Position numbers and translations under genes: made by a program
Origin: Sphingomonas sp. OV641
GTDB lineage: Bacteria; Pseudomonadota; Alphaproteobacteria; Sphingomonadales; Sphingomonadaceae
DNA length: 64,000 nt
Reading direction: 5' to 3'
Assembly (NCBI RefSeq): GCF_900109205.1
Contig: NZ_FNZB01000001.1
Span: 434,001 to 498,000 of the forward strand
In this document: in pieces, positions 1 through 8,658 of the stretch
How positions within the stretch are numbered: position 1 is the stretch's first letter
Layout: the number at the start of each line of letters is the position of its first letter
Notes under the pieces: generated by a model
What the model saw: only the letters and a program-made list of their open reading frames with translations
Told to the model about the DNA's origin: nothing
Database searches by the model: none

Positions 1-662
1 GAAACGAGGCAGTGCGGCGTACCTATGGCATCGCTGCCCTGCCGGCGCAGGCGGTCTGGGATACGTCGGACGATCTGCTGAACCCGACGCGTGGCTATCG
101 CCTGAAGCTGAACGTCAGCCCCGAGACGTCCGTGCAGGGGTCGGTCCGCCCCTATGCGCGTACGATGATCGAAGGCACCGTCTATTATCCGGTGAATGAC
201 AAGCTTGTGATTGCCGGCCGGGCTCGGGCGGGCTCGATCTTTGGCATCGACCGGGACGATCTCGCACCCTCTCGCCGCTATTATGGCGGCGGCGGTGGAT
301 CGGTGCGCGGATATGGGTTCCAGCGCCTCGGGCCGTTTGAACCCTTGTCCTCGCTGGTCCCGAACGAGGACGGGGAGATCGACATCGGTGATCTTCGCCC
401 GGTCGGGGGACGCAGCCTGAATGAGTTTGCGATCGAGGCCCGATACCGGTTCGGCAATTTTGGCATCGTTCCGTTCATCGACGCTGGCAATGCCTATGAA
501 AGCACCTTTCCCAAGGGATCGGATCTTCGCTTCGGCGCCGGCATCGGTGGTCGCTTCTACACCAATTTCGGGCCGCTGCGCGTCGACATCGCGACGCCGT
601 TGAACCCGCGTGAGGGCGACGGCCGTGTCGCGCTCTACGTCTCTATCGGGCAAGCGTTCTAA
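1..662 (+). CDS. tamA: TamA/BamA-family outer membrane protein, 3' part
   Basis: C-terminal part of an outer-membrane beta-barrel of the BamA/TamA (Omp85) family; the reading frame is open back to the window edge, so the POTRA domains and start lie outside. The barrel contains the Omp85 loop-6 signature GGSVRGYGF (bases about 294-320), and the chain ends in alternating polar/apolar strands with a terminal aromatic (SIGQAF), as expected for a barrel recognised by the BAM machinery. The stop codon overlaps the ATG of the next gene by one base (TAATG), and that gene is TamB. This makes TamA the likely identity: TamA and TamB together form the translocation and assembly module that helps insert outer-membrane proteins or move lipid between membranes. 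BamA itself is less likely because of this partner. Confidence 0.9.
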   Translation, partial: NEAVRRTYGIAALPAQAVWDTSDDLLNPTRGYRLKLNVSPETSVQGSVRPYARTMIEGTVYYPVNDKLVIAGRARAGSIFGIDRDDLAPSRRYYGGGGGSVRGYGFQRLGPFEPLSSLVPNEDGEIDIGDLRPVGGRSLNEFAIEARYRFGNFGIVPFIDAGNAYESTFPKGSDLRFGAGIGGRFYTNFGPLRVDIATPLNPREGDGRVALYVSIGQAF

Positions 663-3600
663 TGGCTGAAGAAACCGCCCCCGTTCAGACGGTGATCGTC
701 CGTCCGCCGCTGTGGCAGCGTATCCTCAAATGGCTGGGCATCGCCATTGCGGCGCTGCTGCTGCTGCTGCTGGCGATTGTATTCGGCATCAACACCGATC
801 CCGGTCGCCGCTTCGTCGCGGATCAGCTTGGCGACTATAACACGGCGAGCGGCCTGAACATCAAGGTGGGCCGGATCGACGGCTCCCTATATGGGCGCAT
901 GGTGCTAACCGACGTCCGGGTCAGCGACCCCAAAGGCGTGTTCATCTCCTCGCCGCGGCTGGACGTAGACTGGCGGCCGTTCGCGTTTCTGAACAACCAT
1001 GTCGACGTGAAGAGCTTGCAGAGCGAGCTCATCACCATGTCCCGCAATCCACAACTGATCCCGCAGCCGAGCGACCCAAATGCGCCGCTGCTGCCGGATC
1101 TGGACATTGATATTGACCGGCTGCGGGTGTCGCGCTTCGTCATGGAGCCACCGGTCGCGGGCAGCCGTCATATCGGCCGTATCGAAGGTGCTGCGCATAT
1201 CGCCGACCGGCGCGCTCAGCTCACCGTCAATGCGGCCGCGTTGCGGGGCCCGGGCGTGGCGGGTGGCGATACGCTTCGTCTGCGCCTGGACGCCGTGCCG
1301 GAACAGAACAAGCTGGACGTGAACGCTAGGCTAGTGGCGCCCGCCGGCGGTCTGGTGGCGTCCATCGCCGGAACGAAGGCGCCGCTGACCGCGACAGTCA
1401 ATGGCACGGGCAGCTGGGCCTCGTGGCAGGGCAAGGCACTCGCGACGCTGGGCGGCGGGCAACTCGCCAACCTCGACGTGCGTGCGCGCGACGGCCATAT
1501 CGAGATGCGCGGTTTCACCCGGCCGGGCCTCTATCTTGAAGGGCCCGTGGAGCGCCTGACCGCACCACAGCTTGATGTTGCCGTTGATACCACCCTGCAG
1601 GAACGACGTGCCGATACACGCATCAAGCTGAAGTCCGACGCGCTTGCCGTGGACGCGGGCGGCCTGATCGATCTGGCGAACAGCCAGTTCGGCAACTTCG
1701 CCGTGGACGCAAAGCTGCTCACCCCGGGTGCCATCGCGCCCAACCTGCGTGGGCGTGACGTGCTTGCGCGCGTGGTGCTGAACGGCGCCTTTGCGACGCC
1801 CACGGTGGACTACAAGGTGCGCGCGACCGCGCTGGGCTTTGGCGCCACTACCGTCGAGAACCTCTACGCCGAGGGCCTGGCGCGGGTCGACTCCGATCGG
1901 ATCCTCGTTCCCGTGAAGGCGCGTGCGCGCCGTATCGCCGGCCTCAATCCGGCACTGGGCGGGCTGACGACGAATGCGCGGATCGACGGCGATATCGCCA
2001 TCGATATGCCGACGATCCTGTCCGACAATCTGCGCATCCGGTCCGACACCATCGATGCAACCGCGATCATTGCCGCAAACATGGAGACCGGCCGATACAC
2101 TGGCGCAATCAAGGGACGGGTTAACAACTTCCGCGTCGACGGGGTCGGCATTATCAATCTCGATACCGATGCGGAACTGGTAACCAAGCCCAACGGCGGC
2201 TTTGGCATTATCGGACGCGTCGGCATTCAGACGCGCGAAATATTCAATGAGGGCGCGCGCACGTTCCTGGGCGGCAACGCCGTGGCGGTTGCGAACATCG
2301 GCTATGACACCGACGGGCTGGTGACATTCCGCAACCTGAGAATGACGGCGCCGTCGTTCCGGGTGACGCGCGGCAATGGCCGCTATGATCTGAACACTGG
2401 TGCCGTGCTGGTCGAGGCAGACGCCTATTCCGCCCAATACGGCCCGCTGTTCGCCCGCGTCACCGGCAGCGCAACAGCGCCCGTCGTCAACCTTCGCGCG
2501 CCGCGGCCGGGCCTGGGCGTCGGGCTGGCGAACCTCAATGCGCGCGTGGTTGGACGTGGCGGTGCTTACGCGGTGACGGCGACCGGCGGAACCACGTACG
2601 GTCCGTTCAACGCGGACGTGCTCGTGACCCCCGGCGCGCAGCTGGCGGTGGATATCCGCCGCGTCGTCTTTGCCGGCGTGAACTTCGCAGGGCGGGTCGT
2701 GCAGACGGCAGCAGGCCCATTTGCCGGACGCGTCCAATTTGCAGGCTCGGGCCTTTCAGGCGCGGCGCGGCTTTCGGCGCAGGGACAATATCAACGGGCG
2801 GACGTGGATGCGCGCGCTTATGCCGCGCAAATCCCCGGCGAGGTCGACTTCGTCATCGGGCGCGCGATCGTGAAGGCCAGCATGGTCCTTTACGACAATC
2901 CCCAGATCGTGGCGGACGCGCAGGTTGCGGACCTTCGCTACGGCCCGACCGTGATCCAGACCGGTCGCGTCAAGGTGAACTACGCTGGCGGTCGCGGCAC
3001 GGCGCAAGCGGTGCTGACCGGTTCCAACAGCGTTCCCTTCCGCCTGGCGGCCAACGCTCGCCTGTCGCCGAGCGAGTATCTGATCGCGCTCCAGGGACAG
3101 GCGAACAACATCAACTTCCGCACCGGCAACCCGGCACGGATCACGGCCAATGGCGGCACCTATCGCCTGGCGCCGACCCAGATCGTCTTCGATCAAGGGC
3201 GCTTGCGCCTGGCCGGCAGCTACGGCTCGGGCGTTTCCGCCCAGATGCGCCTCGACAGCCTGGACCTGTCGATTGCCAATGCGCTGGTGCCGAACCTCGG
3301 TCTCGGTGGGAAGGCGACCGGCAGCCTTGATTTCACGCAGAGCAGCCCAAGCGCCTTCCCACAGGCGAATGCTCGCATGACGATCACCGGATTCACCCGG
3401 TCCAGCCTTGCGAGTGTTTCGTTGCCCGTGGACGTTGCGGTGGTGGGCCGGCTGGTGCAGAACGGCGGCGAGATGCGCGCGCTGGTCAAGCGTGGTGGCA
3501 CCACCGTCGGCCGCGCGCAGGCGTTCCTCCGTCCGGCGGGGACAGGCGGCTCCTGGGCATCGCGGCTGATGGCGGCGCCGCTGAGCGGGGGCATACGGTA

Positions 3601-4873
3601 CAACGGCCCGTCCGGCGTTCTCTTCAGCCTCGCTGGCCTGGCAGAGCAGCAACTGAGCGGGCCGATCGTGGTGGCCGCCGACTTTGGCGGGCGCGTCTCC
3701 GCGCCGCAGTTGAACGGCGTCATCCGGGCGGACAGCCTGACCTATGACAACGAGACCTATGGGACCCGTTTGTCGAACATGGCGATCCGGGCCCGGTTCA
3801 CCGCCGATCGTCTGCAACTGGACAGCCTGACGGCGAAGGCCGGCGACGGGTCCGTCCGGGCACAAGGCTATGTCAGCCTTGCCGCCGATCAGGGCTATCC
3901 CATGCAGATCGACGCGCGACTTGATGATGCGCAGCTTGCGCGTTCCGATGCGATCGGCGCGACGGCGAGCGGCACTGTCTCGGTTACCAATGGCCGTGGC
4001 GGTGGATTGATCAAGGCGGACCTTACCATCCCCGAGGCACGCTACGAGATCATCCGCCAGGGTGCCGCCGAAGTGCCGGAGCTTACCGGTGTGCGGCGCA
4101 AGAGCGACATCAGACCGACACGGATCACCGATCGTCCTGCGCCGGCGTCCCCCCCGGGCCTGTTCCGGCTCGACATGCGCGTTCGGGCCGACAACCGGCT
4201 GTTCGTTTCCGGCATGGGGCTGGAGAGCGAATGGGAGGCCGACATGCGGATCGGCGGCACATCCGCCGCCCCGTCGATCACCGGCGGGCTGGATCTGGTT
4301 CGTGGCACCTATTCGTTCGCCGGCAAGCGCTTCGAGGTGGAGCGTGGTCGCGTTCGCTTCCGTGGCGGCGAACTGACCGATCCCGACATCGATATCCGCG
4401 CCACTACCGAGAATGATGGCGTCACGTTCATCATCAACATCACCGGCACGGGCCAGCGGCCGCAGATCGCCTTCACGTCGAACCCGTCGCTCCCGCAGGA
4501 CGAGGTGCTGAGCCGTCTGCTCTTCGGCACCAATCCGGAGAACCTGTCGGCCACCGAAGCTATTCAGCTGGCCGCTGCCCTGAACTCGCTGCGTGGCTCG
4601 GGCGGCGGACTGAACCCGCTGGGCAAGCTGCGCTCAGCGACGGGCTTCGATCGCCTGCGGATCCTGGGCGAGGATGAGGCGAGCGGGCGCGGGACTGCGC
4701 TGGCCGCGGGCAAATACCTGACCGACGACATCTATATCGAGATCGTGACGGACGCCCGCGGGTTTACCGCAACCCAGCTGACGATCGCCCTGACAAAGTC
4801 GCTTAGTGTGCTGACGCAGGCGGGCTCGTTCGGCGGGTCGAACGCTCAGCTACGCTATTCGAAGGATTATTGA
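662..4873 (+). CDS. tamB: Translocation/assembly module protein TamB
   Basis: Very long (1403 aa) inner-membrane-anchored periplasmic protein. One hydrophobic segment near residues 20-44 (leucine run after a basic stretch) is followed by more than 1200 residues of repetitive beta-rich sequence, the pattern of AsmA/TamB bridge proteins. The last 350 residues carry the TamB (DUF490) C-terminal domain, with family-typical text such as DEVLSRLLFGTNPENLS. The start overlaps the TamA stop by one base, so the pair is translationally coupled. Known role of the family: spans the periplasm and works with the TamA barrel in outer-membrane biogenesis. A strong hairpin follows the stop codon. Confidence 0.93.
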   Translation: MAEETAPVQTVIVRPPLWQRILKWLGIAIAALLLLLLAIVFGINTDPGRRFVADQLGDYNTASGLNIKVGRIDGSLYGRMVLTDVRVSDPKGVFISSPRLDVDWRPFAFLNNHVDVKSLQSELITMSRNPQLIPQPSDPNAPLLPDLDIDIDRLRVSRFVMEPPVAGSRHIGRIEGAAHIADRRAQLTVNAAALRGPGVAGGDTLRLRLDAVPEQNKLDVNARLVAPAGGLVASIAGTKAPLTATVNGTGSWASWQGKALATLGGGQLANLDVRARDGHIEMRGFTRPGLYLEGPVERLTAPQLDVAVDTTLQERRADTRIKLKSDALAVDAGGLIDLANSQFGNFAVDAKLLTPGAIAPNLRGRDVLARVVLNGAFATPTVDYKVRATALGFGATTVENLYAEGLARVDSDRILVPVKARARRIAGLNPALGGLTTNARIDGDIAIDMPTILSDNLRIRSDTIDATAIIAANMETGRYTGAIKGRVNNFRVDGVGIINLDTDAELVTKPNGGFGIIGRVGIQTREIFNEGARTFLGGNAVAVANIGYDTDGLVTFRNLRMTAPSFRVTRGNGRYDLNTGAVLVEADAYSAQYGPLFARVTGSATAPVVNLRAPRPGLGVGLANLNARVVGRGGAYAVTATGGTTYGPFNADVLVTPGAQLAVDIRRVVFAGVNFAGRVVQTAAGPFAGRVQFAGSGLSGAARLSAQGQYQRADVDARAYAAQIPGEVDFVIGRAIVKASMVLYDNPQIVADAQVADLRYGPTVIQTGRVKVNYAGGRGTAQAVLTGSNSVPFRLAANARLSPSEYLIALQGQANNINFRTGNPARITANGGTYRLAPTQIVFDQGRLRLAGSYGSGVSAQMRLDSLDLSIANALVPNLGLGGKATGSLDFTQSSPSAFPQANARMTITGFTRSSLASVSLPVDVAVVGRLVQNGGEMRALVKRGGTTVGRAQAFLRPAGTGGSWASRLMAAPLSGGIRYNGPSGVLFSLAGLAEQQLSGPIVVAADFGGRVSAPQLNGVIRADSLTYDNETYGTRLSNMAIRARFTADRLQLDSLTAKAGDGSVRAQGYVSLAADQGYPMQIDARLDDAQLARSDAIGATASGTVSVTNGRGGGLIKADLTIPEARYEIIRQGAAEVPELTGVRRKSDIRPTRITDRPAPASPPGLFRLDMRVRADNRLFVSGMGLESEWEADMRIGGTSAAPSITGGLDLVRGTYSFAGKRFEVERGRVRFRGGELTDPDIDIRATTENDGVTFIINITGTGQRPQIAFTSNPSLPQDEVLSRLLFGTNPENLSATEAIQLAAALNSLRGSGGGLNPLGKLRSATGFDRLRILGEDEASGRGTALAAGKYLTDDIYIEIVTDARGFTATQLTIALTKSLSVLTQAGSFGGSNAQLRYSKDY

Positions 4874-4881
4874 AGACGACG

Positions 4882-4909
4882 GCGGGCGCCCGATCGAACG
4901 GGTGCCCGC
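4882..4909 (+). terminator. Hairpin after tamB
   Basis: Inverted repeat GCGGGCGCCCG / CGGGTGCCCGC, 11 bp with one G-T pair and a 6-base loop, starts 9 bases after the tamB stop. No long T-run follows, so it is a probable but not classical intrinsic terminator. Confidence 0.6.
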
Positions 4910-5165
4910 TGTTCGGCCGACGCCGGCATCTGCGGCGCGGTGGATGCGGGGACAAGCTCGGCACGACGAGAGTGCCTTGCGAGGGCTTCGCGAGGATTGG
5001 ACGGGCGAGACGGTGATTGGCGCGCGCAACGGCAGTCGCCGTCACGCTTCAATCTGTGCCCAGCACTGACGGACTACGAACTAGATTGAGCCGTCGCGGG
5101 CCGGAACCTTGATGTGCCACCTGCGGCTGGTGCGCGGGGTCGGGCCCGGCGCACCAGCGTGCTGG
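4910..5165. other. Intergenic stretch with one degenerate repeat
   Basis: No supported gene. Bases about 4940-4970 hold a degraded copy of the hairpin repeat found intact at 32013-32040 (GGTGGATGC, GGGACAAG, GGCACGACG), typical of dispersed repeats in these genomes. Short open frames here have no recognisable product. Confidence 0.4.
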
Positions 5166-5822
5166 TCAACGGATCGGCGAGTTCGGGTCGAGCCGCATGT
5201 CCAGGTAATTGTCGACCGACGTCATCAGGTCGCCCATCTCATGTTCGAAGAAATGGTTCGCGCGCGGGATCACGTCATGGTGAATCGTGATGTGCTTCTG
5301 CGTGCGTAGCTTGTCGACGAGCTTCTGGGTTGCCGGCGGGGTGGCTACCTCATCCTCAGCGCCCTGAATGATGATGCCCGAAGAAGGGCAGGGGGCAAGG
5401 AAGGTGAAATCGTAGAGGTTCGCCGGTGGAGCGATCGAGATGAAGCCGCGAATTTCGGGGCGGCGCATCAGCAATTGCATGCCGATCCAGGCACCAAAGC
5501 TGAAGCCGGCGATCCAGGTGGTGGACGCCTCCGGGTGGAAGCTCTGCACCCAGTCAAGCGCGCTCGCCGCATCGGACAATTCGCCCACGCCATTGTCGAA
5601 CGTACCCTGGCTCTTGCCCACGCCGCGAAAGTTGAAGCGCAGGGTCGCGAAACCACGGCGCTGGAACGTCTTGTAAAGCGCCTGAACGATGTGGTTGTTC
5701 ATCGTTCCGCCAGCAGTCGGATGCGGATGAAGGATCATCGCAACCGGTGCGCGCGGCTTCGGAGCGGGGGCAAAACGCCCTTCGAGGCGGCCTTCTGGGC
5801 CAGGAAAGATGACTTCGGGCAT
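5166..5822 (-). CDS. Alpha/beta hydrolase (dienelactone-hydrolase-like)
   Basis: 218-aa cytoplasmic alpha/beta hydrolase. The nucleophile elbow GFSFG puts the catalytic serine at residue 108; a candidate acid is in GAEDEVATP and the histidine in RANHFFEHEM near the C-terminus. LHPHPTAGGTMNN near residues 31-43 forms the oxyanion-hole region seen in this subfamily of small hydrolases. The frame is open further upstream, but the ATG giving MPEVIFPG is chosen because homology-like sequence starts there and the upstream text is low complexity. It diverges from the cysteine desulfurase at 5895. Substrate is unknown; esterase or thioesterase activity is the general expectation. Confidence 0.8.
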   Translation of the reverse strand: MPEVIFPGPEGRLEGRFAPAPKPRAPVAMILHPHPTAGGTMNNHIVQALYKTFQRRGFATLRFNFRGVGKSQGTFDNGVGELSDAASALDWVQSFHPEASTTWIAGFSFGAWIGMQLLMRRPEIRGFISIAPPANLYDFTFLAPCPSSGIIIQGAEDEVATPPATQKLVDKLRTQKHITIHHDVIPRANHFFEHEMGDLMTSVDNYLDMRLDPNSPIR

Positions 5823-5894
5823 CGATACTCTGTTAGTTTGGTGCCGCGGATGTGGCGCGTGGAACGAAGCGCTATATAGGGATCGCACCCGAAT

Positions 5895-7001
5895 ATGGAA
5901 CGAGTTTTGCCTCAGCGTCTCTATCTGGATCACGCCGCCACCACAGCCATGACCAGCGCGGCAAGGGCGGGGCTTCTGCGCGGCGTGGAAATCTGGGCGA
6001 ACCCGTCATCTCCCCATGCCGAAGGCCGCGAGGCACGGGCAGCACTCGAGCAGGCGCGCAAGGAAATTGGCGCAGCTTATGGTTGGACGGGCGAGATCCT
6101 GTTGACCAGCGGTGCCAGCGAATCATTGTGGATCGCACTTCGCCGGAGCATCGGCGGGCGCCGCCTGGTCTCTCGCGTGGAGCATGATGCGGCGATGCGC
6201 GCGGCCGGCGAGCGAGTGGACTTTATCGACGTAGCGGCGGATGGGCGCGTCTGCTTGACCGACTTGCGCAACAGGCTCGCGCTCGGCGCTGCTGGCGATG
6301 CGATGACTGCGGCTGAACGACCGCTGGTCTGCATCCAATGGTGCAACAGCGAGACGGGCGTGCTGCAGCCGATCGCGGACATTGCGCAGATCGTGCATGA
6401 AGCGGGCGGGCTCTTGCTTGTTGATGCGGCGCAGATGCCCGCGTCTCCCGCGCTCGCCGATCTCGCCGACTTTGTAGCATTGTCCGCTCACAAGCGCGGC
6501 GGGCCGCCGGGCATTGGTGCGCTGCTGGTACGAAATCTCGCGACTCTTGTGCCGACCGGCGGACAGGAGCGCGGCTATCGCGCGGGAACGGAAAATTTGC
6601 CGGCCGCGCTGGGCTATGCCGCAGCGCTGGACGAGCCTGAGCCGGATCACACCACGCTCCGCCAGCGCCTGGATGATGCCGTACGCCGCTCTGGCGGGAT
6701 CGTCGTGGGAGAAGGATCCCCACGGCATCCGGCGATCGGCAGTTATCGACTGCCCGGTGTCAGTGCCAATGCCCAGCTCATCCGCCTGGACCTGGAGGGG
6801 ATTGCCGTTTCGGCCGGCAGCGCCTGCGCCAGTGGCAGTCTGAAGCCGAGCCATGTGCTGCGCGCCATGCGGTGGACGGAAGAAGACACGCGCGAAGTGA
6901 TCAGGGTCAGTTTCGGCCGGAATACAACGGAGGCCGACATAGAGCGCTTCATCCAAGCTTGGCGCAAAATAGCGCGCGGCGCCCGAATGCTGGCGGCATG
7001 A
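5895..7001 (+). CDS. Cysteine desulfurase (NifS/IscS family), first of two
   Basis: 368-aa PLP-dependent class V aminotransferase-fold enzyme that would take sulfur from L-cysteine as an enzyme-bound persulfide. Visible motifs: substrate/cofactor segment LDHAATT (10-16), TSGASES (71-77), the Schiff-base lysine in SAHKRGG (Lys200), RAGTEN (229-234), and the catalytic cysteine in SAGSACASGS (Cys311). CNSETG replaces the more usual NNEIG. The stop overlaps the next ATG (ATGA), and the next gene is a second desulfurase. Clustering with a ferredoxin points to Fe-S cluster or thiolation work, but the full isc/suf set is not here. No clear Shine-Dalgarno is seen before the ATG. Confidence 0.88.
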   Translation: MERVLPQRLYLDHAATTAMTSAARAGLLRGVEIWANPSSPHAEGREARAALEQARKEIGAAYGWTGEILLTSGASESLWIALRRSIGGRRLVSRVEHDAAMRAAGERVDFIDVAADGRVCLTDLRNRLALGAAGDAMTAAERPLVCIQWCNSETGVLQPIADIAQIVHEAGGLLLVDAAQMPASPALADLADFVALSAHKRGGPPGIGALLVRNLATLVPTGGQERGYRAGTENLPAALGYAAALDEPEPDHTTLRQRLDDAVRRSGGIVVGEGSPRHPAIGSYRLPGVSANAQLIRLDLEGIAVSAGSACASGSLKPSHVLRAMRWTEEDTREVIRVSFGRNTTEADIERFIQAWRKIARGARMLAA

Positions 7002-8083
7002 TCTACCTCGATTATCAGGCGACGACGCCGCTCGCGCCGGAGGTGTTCGAGGCCATGGTGCCGTGGCTTCGCGACCAGTTCGCAAATCCGCATTCCGCCA
7101 GTCGGCTGGGGCGCGCCGCCAAGGCAGCCATCGAGGTGGCACGTGAGCAGGTCGCGGCTTTGCTGCCGAGCGGCGGGCGCGTGGTATTCACGAGTGGAGC
7201 TACCGAGGCGCTCAATTGGGCGGTGAAGGGCAGCGGCGGCTCCATGGTCACCATTGCCAGCGAACATGCCGCGGTTCTCGACACCGCACGAGCCGAAAGC
7301 GGACGGGGACGCGAGATCACGGTTCTGCCGGTTCGTCCCGATGGCCGGATCGACTTGTGGGTGGCGCGCCGGGTGCTGGGGCAGGGGGCCGGATTGCTGG
7401 CCGCCATGCTGGTGAACAACGAGATAGGCGTTATCCAGCCGATCCCGGAGCTTGCGCGGATCGCGCGGCAGAACGGCGCAATGGTGCTGTGCGATGCGGT
7501 TCAGGGATATGGCCGTATCGCGGTGCCGGACGCGTGCGACATGGTGGCGATATCGGCGCACAAGATCCACGGGCCCAAGGGCGTGGGTGCGCTGTGGATC
7601 AGGGACGGGGTCACGCTTGCGCCGCTGCTCGACGGAGGCGATCAGGAACATGGCCGCTCTGGCACCTTGAGCCCCGCGCTGTGCGTTGGTTTCGGCGTTG
7701 CCGCCCGGCTGATGATGGAGCGGCGCGACGCGGACCTGGCACATGTCGACCGTTTGTGGGGCATCGCCACCGAACTGCTGGGCGGTTGGACGATCAACGG
7801 ATCGGAAGAGCATCGCTATCACGGCAATCTCAACGTCCGGCGGCGCGGGCTGGACGTGAACAGGCTGATGAGTGATTGCCGAAACGTCGCCTTTTCAGCA
7901 GGTTCGGCGTGCGCGAGCGGCTCGGGCCGGCCTTCCCATGTGCTCAAGGCGATCGGCCTGCTCGATGCGGATGCCCGCTCCTCAATCCGGCTTGGCTTCG
8001 GGCGGTACACGAGCGAGGCGGACCTTCGGGAGGCGTTGGCGACTATCGTCGCAGCCGCCGATGCGCAGCAGGTCGCCGCGTGA
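6998..8083 (+). CDS. Cysteine desulfurase family protein, second of two
   Basis: 361-aa class V aminotransferase-like protein. LDYQATTP at the N-terminus, TSGATEALNWA, NNEIG (140-144), Schiff-base SAHKIHGPKG (Lys189) and SAGSACASGS (Cys305) are all present. The usual RxGTEN segment reads RSGTLSP (220-226), so two residues of the cofactor/substrate loop differ from the first copy. The start is the ATG in ATGA overlapping the preceding stop, and its own stop overlaps the GTG of the ferredoxin (GTGA), so the three genes are a coupled operon. Sequence divergence from the first copy suggests specialisation, not a recent duplication. Confidence 0.85.
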   Translation: MIYLDYQATTPLAPEVFEAMVPWLRDQFANPHSASRLGRAAKAAIEVAREQVAALLPSGGRVVFTSGATEALNWAVKGSGGSMVTIASEHAAVLDTARAESGRGREITVLPVRPDGRIDLWVARRVLGQGAGLLAAMLVNNEIGVIQPIPELARIARQNGAMVLCDAVQGYGRIAVPDACDMVAISAHKIHGPKGVGALWIRDGVTLAPLLDGGDQEHGRSGTLSPALCVGFGVAARLMMERRDADLAHVDRLWGIATELLGGWTINGSEEHRYHGNLNVRRRGLDVNRLMSDCRNVAFSAGSACASGSGRPSHVLKAIGLLDADARSSIRLGFGRYTSEADLREALATIVAAADAQQVAA

Positions 8084-8382
8084 AGGTTCGCTTCGAGACG
8101 ACGGACGGCGCGATCGTCGAAGCGGAGGCTTCGCCGGGTGAGCGATTGCTGGATGTCGGCCAGCGGATCGGCATGCCGCTTGAGGGCACGTGCGAGGGGC
8201 AGATGGCCTGTGCTACCTGCCATGTGGTCGTGTCGCCCCGCGACTTTGCGCTGCTGCCGCAAGCGGCCGAGGAGGAGGAGGACATGCTCGATCTCGCGCT
8301 TAATGCGGCTCGGACCAGCCGGTTGTCATGCCAGATTGTTCTGCAACAGGAGAATGATGGCCTGACCGTGCGCATCCCCTGA
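8080..8382 (+). CDS. 2Fe-2S ferredoxin (adrenodoxin/Isc type)
   Basis: 100-aa electron-transfer protein. The cluster ligands are Cys38, Cys44 and Cys47 in CEGQMACATC (C-x5-C-x2-C) and Cys84 in RLSCQI, the spacing of Isc-type vertebrate-like ferredoxins. The acidic stretch EEEEDML just after the ligand loop is the usual docking surface for the reductase. GTG is the start: it overlaps the upstream desulfurase stop (GTGA), and homology to the family begins right there. In the Isc system such a ferredoxin supplies electrons for cluster assembly on a scaffold, which fits two desulfurases in the same operon. Confidence 0.88.
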   Translation: MKVRFETTDGAIVEAEASPGERLLDVGQRIGMPLEGTCEGQMACATCHVVVSPRDFALLPQAAEEEEDMLDLALNAARTSRLSCQIVLQQENDGLTVRIP

Positions 8383-8431
8383 TGCTTCATGCTTGGGCTT
8401 GAACAGGTGGCGTCGCTCGGCCATATGGCGC

Positions 8432-8527
8432 GCGGGAGTCGGGCGGACGTGGTCGTCGCCAACCTGGTCAGATCCTGACGGAAGCAGCCACAACGATTTC
8501 GCCGCGGGTCGTTCCGGCTCCCACCCC
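8432..8527 (+). ncRNA. ffs: Signal recognition particle RNA (4.5S, small type)
   Basis: The region holds the SRP domain IV signature: CTGGTCAGATCCTGACGG then AAGCAGCC (8464-8489), corresponding to the symmetric loop and GNAR-type tetraloop of 4.5S RNA. The closing helix is formed by GGGAGTCGG (8434-8442) with CCGGCTCCC (8514-8522), nine pairs with one G-U. The resulting 95-100 nt hairpin is the size of the bacterial small SRP RNA. It binds Ffh and targets inner-membrane and secreted proteins. It sits just upstream of dnaX. Exact ends are estimated from the pairing. Confidence 0.88.
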
Positions 8528-8658
8528 GCATCTCCTCATCGATGAGACGAACGAAGCTGCCGCGATATCGTGGCGGACTTTGCCGCCCGATGCTCGCCAG
8601 CGATGCGCACTGGCTTCCCCCTTCGACAACCATGGTCGGTGCCCCTAGATAGGGAGCG

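Noticed and set aside
1331..3865. Long minus-strand frames in tamB
   Set aside because: Antisense shadows of the repeated TamB region.
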